Shown here piece after piece: positions 38,345-46,269 of a DNA stretch of 64,000 nt. Source of the DNA: Streptomyces sp. RPA4-2. Its GTDB lineage: Bacteria > Actinomycetota > Actinomycetes > Streptomycetales > Streptomycetaceae. How positions within the stretch are numbered: the stretch's first letter is position 1; each line of letters opens with the position of its first letter. The notes beneath the pieces are model-generated. The model was given only the letters and a program-made list of their open reading frames with translations, was not told the DNA's origin and did not search any database. The translations under genes and the position numbers were made by a program. Location: positions 1,798,001-1,862,000 of the forward strand of contig NZ_CP050975.2 in NCBI RefSeq assembly GCF_012273515.2. Reading direction: 5' to 3'.

Positions 38345-39172
38345 ATGTCCACATCCGCCGACTCCGCGCCGGCCGACGCCGCACCGGTCGACCACGCGCT
38401 TAAGCCGATCCGCCGCCATCCCGCACCACCCGCCTCGGCACCACCCGCCTCCCCGCCACACGGCTCGACCCCCGCCGCATCCCCGCGCGCCCAGCCCGCG
38501 CACACCGAGCCCACCCGCCCCGAAACCGGACGGCACCTCCCGCGACGTCTCGTCCAGCTGTACGCGGGCCTCGCGCTGTACGGCGCGAGTTCGGCCCTGC
38601 TCGTGGAGGCGGGGCTCGGCCTGGAGCCCTGGAACGTGCTGCACCAGGGGCTCGCCGAGCTGACCGGTCTGACGATCGGCGTGGTGTCGATCTTCGTGGG
38701 CGCGGCGGTGTTGCTCCTGTGGATCCCCCTGCGTCAGCGGCCGGGCCTCGGCACGATCTCGAACGTGTTCGTGGTGGGCATCGCGATGGACGGCACGCTC
38801 GCCCTGGTACCCGACACGCACTCGCTGGCCGTACGCGTCCCCCTGATGCTGGCGGGCATCGTGCTGAACGGCCTCGCGACGGGCCTCTACATCTCCGCCC
38901 GTTTCGGTCCGGGTCCGCGCGACGGTCTGATGACGGGTCTGCACCGGCGTACGGACCGCTCGATCCGCCTGGTCCGCACGGTCCTCGAAGTCGCCGTGGT
39001 CGCGGCCGGATTCGCGCTCGGCGGCACCGTCGGCATCGGCACCGTGCTGTACGCCGTCGCGATCGGCCCCCTCGCCCAGCTCTTCCTGCGGGCGTTCGCC
39101 GTCCGCCGGGCACCGACCGGCAGCACGGTCGTTGCCACCGGTCAACCGGAGGGCGCGATACTTCCAGGGTGA
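38345..39172 (+). CDS. YczE/YyaS-like membrane protein
   Basis: The 275-aa protein starts at ATG 38345. The first 60 residues are Pro/Ala/Ser-rich and hydrophilic. About five membrane segments follow, starting RLVQLYAGLALYGASSALLV. GLEPWNVLHQGLAELTGLTI and RFGPGPRDGLMTGLHRRT are the conserved loops of the YczE family. Function is unknown; the divergent MocR-type gene is its usual regulator in other Gram-positive bacteria. The stop overlaps the start of the phosphodiesterase gene (GTGA), so they are co-translated. Confidence 0.8.
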   Translation: MSTSADSAPADAAPVDHALKPIRRHPAPPASAPPASPPHGSTPAASPRAQPAHTEPTRPETGRHLPRRLVQLYAGLALYGASSALLVEAGLGLEPWNVLHQGLAELTGLTIGVVSIFVGAAVLLLWIPLRQRPGLGTISNVFVVGIAMDGTLALVPDTHSLAVRVPLMLAGIVLNGLATGLYISARFGPGPRDGLMTGLHRRTDRSIRLVRTVLEVAVVAAGFALGGTVGIGTVLYAVAIGPLAQLFLRAFAVRRAPTGSTVVATGQPEGAILPG

Positions 39173-39936
39173 GCACGCGCATACGCCATCCGTACCTGGA
39201 CCACCCCGGCCCGATCGCCTTCGCCCACCGCGGCGGGGCGGCGGACGGCCTGGAGAACACCGTCGCCCAGTTCCGGCGGGCGGTGGCGACGGGCTACCGC
39301 TACATCGAGACGGATGTGCACGCGACGGCGGACGGCAAGCTCGTCGCCTTCCACGACACGACCCTCGACCGGGTGACGGACGGCGCGGGCCGCATCGCGG
39401 ACCTCCCGTGGGAGGACGTGAGCCACGCGCGTGTGGCGGGCAAGGAGCCAGTACCCCTCTTCGAGGAACTCCTCGAGATCTTTCCCGAGGTGCGCTGGAA
39501 CGTGGACGTCAAGGCGGAGCCCGCCCTCCATCCCCTGCTCAACCTCATCGGCCGCACCGACGCCTGGGACCGCGTCTGCGTCGGCTCCTTCTCCGAGGCG
39601 CGCGTCTTCCGCGCCCAGCGCCTGGCGGGTCCCCGCCTGGCCACCTCGTACGGCACCAAGGGCGTCCTGGGGCTGCGGCTGCGGTCGTACGGCATACCGG
39701 CCGCGCTGCGCGACTCGGCGATCGCCGCCCAGGTGCCCGAGTCCCAGTCGGGCGTGCCGGTGGTCGACCGGCGCTTCGTGCGCGCCGCCCACGCGCGCGG
39801 CCTGCAGGTCCACGTGTGGACGGTGAACGATCCGGATCGCATGCACCGGCTCCTGGACCTGGGAGTCGATGGCATCATGACCGATCACATCGACACGCTG
39901 CGCGGGGTCCTTGAGGACCGGGGCACCTGGGTCTAG
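39169..39936 (+). CDS. Glycerophosphodiester phosphodiesterase
   Basis: The 255-aa protein starts at GTG 39169, overlapping the YczE-like stop by 4 bp. IAFAHRGGAADGLENTVAQF contains the HRG and EN residues of the GDPD active site, YIETDVHATADGKLVAFHD the Glu/Asp metal ligands and second catalytic His, and VHVWTVNDPDRM the terminal TIM-barrel strand. No signal peptide is seen, so it should act in the cytoplasm, hydrolysing glycerophosphodiesters to glycerol-3-phosphate and an alcohol. If choline is the alcohol it could supply the choline cluster, but that is speculation. Confidence 0.9.
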   Translation: MSTRIRHPYLDHPGPIAFAHRGGAADGLENTVAQFRRAVATGYRYIETDVHATADGKLVAFHDTTLDRVTDGAGRIADLPWEDVSHARVAGKEPVPLFEELLEIFPEVRWNVDVKAEPALHPLLNLIGRTDAWDRVCVGSFSEARVFRAQRLAGPRLATSYGTKGVLGLRLRSYGIPAALRDSAIAAQVPESQSGVPVVDRRFVRAAHARGLQVHVWTVNDPDRMHRLLDLGVDGIMTDHIDTLRGVLEDRGTWV

Positions 39937-39946
39937 CCCTCTCGCG

Positions 39947-39982
39947 CGGTCCGTTCGGTCCATTCGGTCCATTCGGTCCGTT
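39947..39982. repeat. 9-bp tandem repeat, four copies
   Basis: CGGTCCRTT is repeated four times without gaps (39947-39955, 39956-39964, 39965-39973, 39974-39982), the outer copies with G and the inner ones with A. It lies between the phosphodiesterase stop and the MFS start. Confidence 0.85.
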
Positions 39983-40026
39983 CAAGGTTGGTTCAGGGTC
40001 AGTTCAGCCGGAAGCGAGGGGCACGG

Positions 40027-41376
40027 GTGGGCACCGACACCGTGCGGGCACGGGCGACCGACGAGGTCGCCGAGCGACGCCGTGAGCAACACGGCTGGTA
40101 CTTCTACGACTGGGCCTGCTCCGTCTACTCGACGAGCGTGCTCACCGTGTTCCTGGGTCCCTATCTCACGGCGGTCGCCAAGCACGCGGCGGACGCGGAC
40201 GGATTCGTGCACCCGCTGGGGATCCCGATCCGGGCCGGCTCCTTCTTCGCCTACGCGGTCTCCGCCTCCGTCATCCTGTCGATCTTCGTGATGCCGATGG
40301 CCGGCGCGGCGGCCGACCGCACCGGACGCAAGAAGCCGCTACTCGCCGCGTCCGCGTACCTCGGCGCCGCGGCCACGACGGGCATGTTCTTCCTGGGCGG
40401 GGACCGCTACCTGCTCGGCGGTGTGCTGCTGGTCGTCGCCAACGCCTCGGTGGCCGTGTCGATGGTGCTCTACAACTCCTACCTGCCGCAGATCGCGCCA
40501 CCCGAGGAGCGCGACGCGGTCTCGTCCCGCGGCTGGGCCTTCGGCTACGCGGCGGGCTCGCTGGTCCTGATCGCCAACCTCGTGCTGTTCACGGCCCACG
40601 ACTCCTTCGGCGTCTCCGAGTCGACGGCCGTCCGCATCTGCCTGGCCTCGGCCGGCGTCTGGTGGGGCGCCTTCACGCTCGTACCGCTCAAGCGGCTGCG
40701 CGACCGCCCTACGGCCGCCGACGGGAGGTCGCCGGCGCACGGTTGGCGGCAGCTGGCGGCCACCGTGCGCGACATGCGCGGCAAACCGCTCACCCTCTCC
40801 TTCCTGTTCGCCTACCTGGTCTACAACGACGGCATCCAGACGGTGATCTCGCAGGCGTCGGTGTACGGGTCCGAGGAGCTGGGCCTGAGCCAGTCGACGC
40901 TGATCGTCGCCGTGCTGCTGGTGCAGGTGCTCGCGGTCGGAGGCGCACTGGGCATGGGACGGCTGGCACGCGTGTACGGGGCCAAACGGACCATCCTCGG
41001 TTCACTCGTCGCCTGGACGGTGACACTCGCCGCCGGGTACTTCCTGCCCGCCGGCGCGCCGGTGTGGTTCTTCGTCCTCGCCGCCGGCATCGGCCTCGTC
41101 CTGGGCGGCAGCCAGGCCCTGTCGCGCTCCCTGTTCTCGCACCTCGTACCGAGCGGTAAGGAGGCCGAGTACTTCTCCGCGTACGAGATGAGCGACCGGG
41201 GGATGAGCTGGTTGGGCCCGCTTCTGTTCGGTTTGACCTACCAACTGACGGGAAGTTATCGGGACGCGATCATCTCGCTCGTGGCCTTCTTCGTCATCGG
41301 ATTCGCGCTGCTCGCGAGGGTTCCGGTGGGGCAGGCGATCCGCGACGCGGGAAATCCCGTACCGGACAGGATTTAG
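40027..41376 (+). CDS. MFS transporter, UMF1/Atg22-like
   Basis: I chose GTG 40027 (449 aa); an upstream GTG at 39988 is also in frame. The N-terminus has HGWYFYDWACSVYSTSVLTV, the YDWA motif that marks the UMF1/Atg22-like subfamily, followed by about 11-12 membrane segments. ADRTGRKKPLLAA is the MFS loop motif, and GGSQALSRSLFSHLVPSGKE plus AEYFSAYEMSDRG (core AEYFSAYEM) are also subfamily-typical. The yeast relative exports amino acids from the vacuole; the bacterial substrate is unknown. It lies 90 bp behind the phosphodiesterase gene. Confidence 0.85.
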   Translation: MGTDTVRARATDEVAERRREQHGWYFYDWACSVYSTSVLTVFLGPYLTAVAKHAADADGFVHPLGIPIRAGSFFAYAVSASVILSIFVMPMAGAAADRTGRKKPLLAASAYLGAAATTGMFFLGGDRYLLGGVLLVVANASVAVSMVLYNSYLPQIAPPEERDAVSSRGWAFGYAAGSLVLIANLVLFTAHDSFGVSESTAVRICLASAGVWWGAFTLVPLKRLRDRPTAADGRSPAHGWRQLAATVRDMRGKPLTLSFLFAYLVYNDGIQTVISQASVYGSEELGLSQSTLIVAVLLVQVLAVGGALGMGRLARVYGAKRTILGSLVAWTVTLAAGYFLPAGAPVWFFVLAAGIGLVLGGSQALSRSLFSHLVPSGKEAEYFSAYEMSDRGMSWLGPLLFGLTYQLTGSYRDAIISLVAFFVIGFALLARVPVGQAIRDAGNPVPDRI

Positions 41377-41543
41377 CACCAGAGGCCAAAGGACGGTAGT
41401 GTACGCGTTTGGCCTGCCAGGCGTACCGTTACTGCGCGTCAAAGATACTGAAGCGTTGGGTGACATCTGCTGCCAGATGTGACAAACCGGGTGCCGGTGG
41501 GTACAACAAGGGGCGGCTACGACGGCGACGCATGACCCGGAAC

Positions 41544-41571
41544 GGGAATCTTTACCGCCGACCGGACGTTG
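41544..41571 (+). promoter_or_regulatory. rbpA: SigR-type promoter of rbpA
   Basis: GGGAAT (41544-41549) and GTTG (41568-41571) are separated by exactly 18 bases, the consensus for the thiol-oxidative-stress sigma factor SigR of Streptomyces. rbpA is a known SigR target in S. coelicolor. The start codon is about 60 bp downstream. The 41377-41543 part of the spacer should also hold a housekeeping promoter, which I could not place. Confidence 0.85.
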
Positions 41572-41631
41572 ACCGGATGACGACGACAGCGACACCTGTC
41601 CTGTGGGCGACAAGCCCGGGAGGCACGATTC

Positions 41632-42006
41632 ATGAGTGAGCGAGCTCTTCGCGGCACGCGCCTCGTGGTGACCAGCTACGAGACGGACCGCGGCATCGAC
41701 CTGGCCCCGCGCCAGGCCGTGGAGTACGCATGCGAGAAGGGGCACCGGTTTGAGATGCCCTTCTCGGTCGAGGCGGAGATTCCGCCGGAGTGGGAGTGCA
41801 AGGTCTGCGGGGCCCAGGCACTCCTGGTGGACGGCGACGGCCCTGAGGAAAAGAAGGCCAAGCCCGCGCGTACGCATTGGGACATGCTGATGGAGCGGCG
41901 CACCCGAGAGGAACTCGAAGAGGTCCTCGAGGAGCGCCTGGCCGTTCTGCGCTCCGGCGCGATGAACATCGCGGTGCATCCGCGGGACAGCCGCAAGTCC
42001 GCGTAG
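41632..42006 (+). CDS. rbpA: RNA polymerase-binding protein RbpA
   Basis: The 124-aa protein starts at ATG 41632. Zinc ligands fall exactly at Cys34 and His38 (YACEKGHRFEMPF) and Cys56 and Cys59 (WECKVCG), as in S. coelicolor RbpA. The C-terminal part, ARTHWDMLMERRTREELEEV, is the sigma-interaction domain that contacts region 2 of HrdB. It stabilises the RNA polymerase-principal sigma complex and open promoter complexes and supports basal rifampicin tolerance. A perfect SigR promoter precedes it and strong hairpins follow, so it is a single-gene transcript. Confidence 0.97.
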   Translation: MSERALRGTRLVVTSYETDRGIDLAPRQAVEYACEKGHRFEMPFSVEAEIPPEWECKVCGAQALLVDGDGPEEKKAKPARTHWDMLMERRTREELEEVLEERLAVLRSGAMNIAVHPRDSRKSA

Positions 42007-42087
42007 CCCCTCCGGGGGCTGGGTGGCATACACCGCACGCCGAGACCGCGAGCGCCGTACGTTCTCCGTACGGGGCCCGCGGTCTCG
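42005..42087 (+). terminator. Two successive hairpins behind rbpA
   Basis: AGCCCC-TCCG-GGGGCT (42005-42020) overlaps the stop codon region. A larger structure follows: CGAGACCGCG (42041-42050) pairs with CGCGGTCTCG (42078-42087), enclosing CCGTACG / CGTACGG with a short loop. Together they form a strong terminator. Confidence 0.8.
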
Positions 42088-42514
42088 TGCGTTGCGCTCC
42101 GCGGGTGACGTGGGGCGGGCGATGGGCCCGGCGTCCACTGCGGGGTGCCCTTCGGGAGCCCGGTACTCCGGGGTGCCCGGCGGATTGGGGCGGCCCCCGA
42201 CGGAAGCCCGGCCGCGTATGTCGCGCGGTGCCCGGCGGAGCGGACTGCCCCGGGTGACAGGCCCGCGTGACGCCTCTCCGGGGTCCCCGGCCAGATTGGG
42301 CCGGCCCCAGACGGAATTCCGGCCCTTTACCCCGCAGCGCCCTGCGGAGCGGACGGTCCCTGGCGGGAGACCGGCCGGGGCGCACAGTGCCGAACGGCCG
42401 CAGGTCACTGTCACCCGGAAGAGTTCACTCTCAAGCGCCGGACGGACAGGAGTACGTCCGCCGGCACCTGGAGGAACAGGTTGACCGGCACGCGCCGCGC
42501 GGCCGACTGCCCCG
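42088..42514. repeat. Noncoding region with an imperfect direct repeat of about 84 bp
   Basis: Two related blocks start at 42170 and 42280 and run about 84 bp each. Both begin GGGGTSCCCGGC, continue with GATTGGG, GGCCCC and GACGGAA, and end GCGGAGCGGAC. Substitutions are spread evenly and no frame is favoured, so I see no gene. A half copy of a common Streptomyces intergenic sequence, CTCAAGCGCCGGACGG, lies near 42431-42446. Confidence 0.6.
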
Positions 42515-42562
42515 CCCGTCAGCCCGTCAGCCCGTCAGCCCGTCAGCCCGTCAGCCCGTCAG
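42515..42562. repeat. 8-bp tandem repeat, six perfect copies, at the fxsA stop
   Basis: CCCGTCAG is repeated six times without change from 42515 to 42562. The fxsA stop codon (42551-42553) lies in the fifth copy, so the last codons of the protein are repeat-encoded. Confidence 0.9.
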
Positions 42563-43135
42563 TGGAGGATGCGGTCCGGGGCGGGAAGCCGGGCCAGGTT
42601 CCCGGGGGGTGTCGTCCCTGATGACCTCGCCCTGGACCACCTTGCCGTCCGGGCGATGGATGCGGGCCTGCTGGAAGGCGTCACCGACGCTGCCGGGGAC
42701 GGCCTCGCGGATCTTGCGTTCGATGGCGCGCTCGGCGTACCGGCTCAGGGCCTTCTGGACGGGCGGGATCAGCAGAAGCAGGCCCACGGCGTCCGAGATG
42801 AGGCCCGGCAGCATCAGGAGCAGGCCGCCGAGCATCATCAGCCCGTTGCCGTCGCCGCCCCCGCCCGTGGGGGCCGCGCCGCTCTGCTGCTGTTGCAGCG
42901 TCTCGCTGAGGTTGCGGAAGGCACGGCGGCCGGCCCGTTTGACGATCACGGAACCGAGCACGAAACCGGCGACCAGCAGCAGGAGGACCGTGAAGCCGCT
43001 CGCCGCACCCGCGACCACGGTCAACAGCCAGATCTCCAGCACCAGCCAGACGGCGATGCCGAGCGGCAGGAACGTACGCAGCCGGGATCGCCGCGGCCGG
43101 GCGGGGTGCGTGGGAGTCGGTACGCCAGTCGTCAT
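42551..43135 (-). CDS. fxsA: FxsA-family membrane protein
   Basis: I chose ATG 43135 (194 aa) over an in-frame start seven codons upstream. Three or four membrane segments are visible: LGIAVWLVLEIWLLTVVAG, FTVLLLLVAGFVLGSVIVK and LMMLGGLLLMLPGLISDAVG, the last with the LPGxxSD motif of FxsA. The C-terminal tail is hydrophilic. E. coli FxsA relieves exclusion of phage T7 by F plasmid; its normal role is unknown. The 3' end runs into an octamer repeat. It is convergent with rbpA and follows ppm1 on the other side by about 107 bp (same strand). Confidence 0.9.
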   Translation of the reverse strand: MTTGVPTPTHPARPRRSRLRTFLPLGIAVWLVLEIWLLTVVAGAASGFTVLLLLVAGFVLGSVIVKRAGRRAFRNLSETLQQQQSGAAPTGGGGDGNGLMMLGGLLLMLPGLISDAVGLLLLIPPVQKALSRYAERAIERKIREAVPGSVGDAFQQARIHRPDGKVVQGEVIRDDTPREPGPASRPGPHPPLTG

Positions 43136-43242
43136 GCACCCAGTGTGCCTGGGCACGGCTCAGTACGGGATAAGCGGATGATCAGCCCCGACCGTGGGGC
43201 GGAACGCGGGTCCGCGAAGCCCCGGGAACCGCCCGGAAGGCC

Positions 43243-44037
43243 CTACGCGGACGGCTTGCGTCCGGTGATCCGGCCGACCCGCTCCCCCACACCCCACGTG
43301 GTGACCCGCCACAGGGCCTCCACGAGGATGTCGCGGCTCATCTTGGAGTCACCGAGTTCCCGCTCGACGAAGGTGATGGGCACCTCCACGACGTGGTACC
43401 CCGCCTTGACGGCACGCCGGGCCAGGTCCACCTGGAAGCAGTACCCCTGGGACGCGACCTCGCCGAGTCCGAGGCCCTCCAGGGTCTCCCGCCGGAAGGC
43501 CCGGTAGCCGCCGGTGACGTCCCGGATGGGCACGTCGAGCAAGAGCCGGGAGTACATGCTGCCGCCGCGCGAGATGAACTCGCGGGACTTGGGCCAGTTC
43601 ACCACCCGTCCGCCCGGCACCCAGCGCGAGCCGAGAACGAGGTCGGCGCCCTTCAGCGCGGTGAGCAGCCGGGGCAGCTCCTCCGGCTGGTGCGAACCGT
43701 CCGCGTCCATCTCGACCAGGACGCCGTAGCCGTGCTCCAGGCCCCAGCGGAAGCCGGCGAGATAGGCGGCACCCAGGCCTTCCTTGCCCTTGCGGTGCAG
43801 AACCTGGACGTGGTCGTCGTCAGCGGCCAGCTCGTCGGCGAACTTGCCCGTGCCGTCAGGGCTGTTGTCGTCCGCCACCAGGACGTGCGCATCGGGCACC
43901 GAGGCGCGCACCCGGCCGACGATCTTCTTGATGTTCTCCGCCTCGTTGTAGGTCGGAATGATCACCAAGGCTGTGCCGAGCGGGCCGAACCGCCTCGCCT
44001 GGGCTCCTGTCGCGGGGGTCCCGTCGCCGTCGTTCAC
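43243..44037 (-). CDS. ppm1: Polyprenol monophosphomannose synthase
   Basis: I chose GTG 44037 with GAAGGGGC upstream (264 aa); the frame stays open to 44169 without homology-like sequence. It is a GT2 enzyme: ALVIIPTYNEAENIKKIV, VLVADDNSPDGTG and VLVEMDADGSHQPEELPRLL (DAD metal motif, core VEMDADGSHQPEEL) are the dolichol-phosphate-mannose synthase signatures, and VTGGYRAFRRETL the acceptor region. It makes polyprenyl-phosphate-mannose from GDP-mannose at the inner membrane face; this is the donor for protein O-mannosylation and lipoglycan synthesis. No acyltransferase domain is fused, unlike mycobacterial Ppm1. Confidence 0.93.
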   Translation of the reverse strand: MNDGDGTPATGAQARRFGPLGTALVIIPTYNEAENIKKIVGRVRASVPDAHVLVADDNSPDGTGKFADELAADDDHVQVLHRKGKEGLGAAYLAGFRWGLEHGYGVLVEMDADGSHQPEELPRLLTALKGADLVLGSRWVPGGRVVNWPKSREFISRGGSMYSRLLLDVPIRDVTGGYRAFRRETLEGLGLGEVASQGYCFQVDLARRAVKAGYHVVEVPITFVERELGDSKMSRDILVEALWRVTTWGVGERVGRITGRKPSA

Positions 44038-44540
44038 TACTGCCCCTTCAAGTCCGTACGCAGGGGTCCACCATAGTGGCCACAGCCTGCACTGACGCGC
44101 CGGTGCGTCAGGACAGGGGTGTCGATTCGACAAGAGCCGGGTAAGAGCGCCCTTCCCGCGCCGGAGCACCGCGCCTGCGGATGGGGGCCCGGCGCCCTTC
44201 GGGCCGACCAGGGACCCGCTGGCTGCGGGTCGACCGAAAGCCGTTGTCTACTGGACGTCCGGGCCCCACCCGGGTCACACCCTGCCGACAGGCGTGAACG
44301 TTCCCTCGCCGTGGCGCCGCCGCTGAGCCTGGCTCCCAGTGGTGGTGCGCCGGTGCGGCACACCGCCCCTGACCCAGCGGCGCTCCGGCGACTGTCTGGA
44401 AGTTCTCCGGTCGGACGTCCGGTGGTGGACCCGGCCGAACCTACCGGCCCGCTGCGGCCAGCTGTCAACACTCGCCTGAACTGCGGGCTTTCCCTCTCTG
44501 ACCAGGTCAGCGAGGAGGATTCGCAGGTCGCGCGACGGGA
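44038..44540. other. About 500-bp noncoding region with several small hairpins
   Basis: No frame here shows coding character. Hairpins are seen at GGCCCGGCGCCCTTCGGGCC (about 44186-44205) and CCCGC-TGGCT-GCGGG (about 44216-44230). It must carry the ppm1 promoter near 44040-44110. The remainder, up to the terminator at 44541, is unexplained and could encode a structured transcript. Confidence 0.4.
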
Positions 44541-44567
44541 CGGCGGGGGGCGATCACCACCCCGCCG
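44541..44567 (-). terminator. Terminator of the amidohydrolase gene
   Basis: CGGCGGGG (44541-44548) pairs with CCCCGCCG (44560-44567) eleven bases beyond the stop codon of the minus-strand gene. Confidence 0.7.
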
Positions 44568-44577
44568 CCCCAGGAGA

Positions 44578-46200
44578 TCACTCGCCCGGCCGTACGAAGA
44601 CCGTCCGGCCGCCGACGACGGTGCGCAGACAGACGGGCAGGTCACCGCCGGGGCTCAGGTCCGGCAGTCCGGGGGTGCCGGAACGGGGGTCGGTGGACCA
44701 GCGGGCGACCCGGTCGTCGGGGGCCTGCACCACCAGTTCCCCGGTGCCCCACACGGCGTAGTCCGCGGGCGCGCCCGGCACCAGGACACCCGCGTCGTCG
44801 CGTCCGATCGCGCGCCATCCGCCCCGTGTGTGCGCCGTGAAGGCGGCGCGCACCGACACCCGGTGCTCCGGGGTGCGATGAAAGGCCGCGGCCCGGACGG
44901 TGCCCCACGGGTCGAGGGGGGTGACCGGACTGTCGGAGCCGAAGGCGAGGGGGACGCCGGTGCGCAGCAGGGCCGCCAGCGGGTTGAGGGAGCGGGCCCG
45001 CTCCGCGCCGAGGCGCTGGGCGTACATGCCGTCCTCCCCGCCCCACAGCGCGTCGAAGGCGGGCTGCACGGACGCGGTGAGACCGAACTCGGCGAAGGAG
45101 GCGATCGTCTCCGGCGTCAGCATCTCGGCATGCTCGACGCGGTGCCGGGCGGCCCGGACGCGAGCCAGGCCGACATTCTCGGCGGCCGCGCGCACGCCCT
45201 CGACCACCGAGGTCACGGCGGCGTCCCCGATGGCGTGGAAGCCCGCTTGGAGGCCCGCCTCGGTGCAGGCGATCACATGGGCGGCCACGGCGGCGTCGTC
45301 GAGGTACGCGGTGCCGCTGTGCCCGGCGTCGGCGTAGGGCTGGTGCAGGCAGGCGGTGTACGAGCCGAGGGAGCCGTCGACGAAGAGGTCGCCGGCGGCG
45401 CCGATCGCGCCCAGTTCGCGGGCCTTCGCCACGCCCTCCTCGCCCTGCTCGGCCCAGTAGCCGACGACCCGGGGGCCGCGCTCCTCGGCGGCGAGCCGCA
45501 GCAGTCCGGTGAGGTCGTCCTCGGAGGAGATGTCCGGGCCCGCGCACTCGTGCACGGAGCCGATGCCGAGAGAGGCGGCGTGGGCGAGGGCCGCGCGCTG
45601 GGCCGCGGTGCGCTGCCGTGCGGTGACGGCGCCGAGGGCGGCGGCGCGGACGGCGTGGTGGGCGTCCCGGGTCAGCGGGCCGTCCTGGTAGCCGGTGCGT
45701 CCGGTGACGCCGGGGACCAGGTCCAGGAGCGCGGTGGTGGCCACGGCGGAGTGCACGTCGATGCGGGAGAGGTAGAGCGGACGGCCGCCGGCGGCTTCGT
45801 CGAGCTCGGCGCGCGTCGGGGGGCGGCCGCCGGGCCACCGGGCCGCGTCCCAGCCGTGGCCGAGCAGGACCCGGTCGGCGGGGCGGGCGGCGGCGAAGTC
45901 GCGTACGAGGGCGAGGGCCGCGTCCAGGGAGGGCGCGTCGCTGAGGTCGAGGCCGGTGAGCGCGAGGCCGGTGGCGGTGGTGTGCACATGGGCGTCGGTG
46001 AAGGCCGGGGTGACGAGCGCGCCTTCCAGGTCCACGACCTCGGCGACCCCGTCGGCGAAGGCGTCGGCGGCGCCCTCCGAGCCGACCCAGGCGATCTGAC
46101 CGCGTTCGACGACCATCGCGGTGGCGAAGGGGTCGGCGGGGCTGTGGACTTCTCCACCGCGCAGCAGCACGGTGTCGGACGGGGCGGTGCTCTCACTCAT
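44578..46200 (-). CDS. YtcJ-like metal-dependent amidohydrolase
   Basis: The 540-aa protein starts at ATG 46200. ALVTPAFTDAHVHTTATGLAL carries the HxH metal motif, GFHAIGDAAVTSVVEGV a third metal His, and RHRVEHAEMLTPETIASF the fourth region; FGSDSPVTPLDPWG contains the catalytic Asp. These are features of amidohydrolase family 3 (YtcJ/NfdA-like), which hydrolyse N-substituted formamides or cyclic amides. The substrate is unknown. It lies just downstream of the Lrp-family gene on the same strand, 69 bp apart. Confidence 0.85.
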   Translation of the reverse strand: MSESTAPSDTVLLRGGEVHSPADPFATAMVVERGQIAWVGSEGAADAFADGVAEVVDLEGALVTPAFTDAHVHTTATGLALTGLDLSDAPSLDAALALVRDFAAARPADRVLLGHGWDAARWPGGRPPTRAELDEAAGGRPLYLSRIDVHSAVATTALLDLVPGVTGRTGYQDGPLTRDAHHAVRAAALGAVTARQRTAAQRAALAHAASLGIGSVHECAGPDISSEDDLTGLLRLAAEERGPRVVGYWAEQGEEGVAKARELGAIGAAGDLFVDGSLGSYTACLHQPYADAGHSGTAYLDDAAVAAHVIACTEAGLQAGFHAIGDAAVTSVVEGVRAAAENVGLARVRAARHRVEHAEMLTPETIASFAEFGLTASVQPAFDALWGGEDGMYAQRLGAERARSLNPLAALLRTGVPLAFGSDSPVTPLDPWGTVRAAAFHRTPEHRVSVRAAFTAHTRGGWRAIGRDDAGVLVPGAPADYAVWGTGELVVQAPDDRVARWSTDPRSGTPGLPDLSPGGDLPVCLRTVVGGRTVFVRPGE

Positions 46201-46269
46201 GGGGAACAGTCTCGCGCCTGCCGGGTGCCGGTCATCGCCCGGGTGGCCACCCGTCGTCGCCCGGACGGG

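Noticed and set aside
42515..42562. CRISPR array
   Set aside because: Contiguous octamers without spacers; no cas genes in the window.
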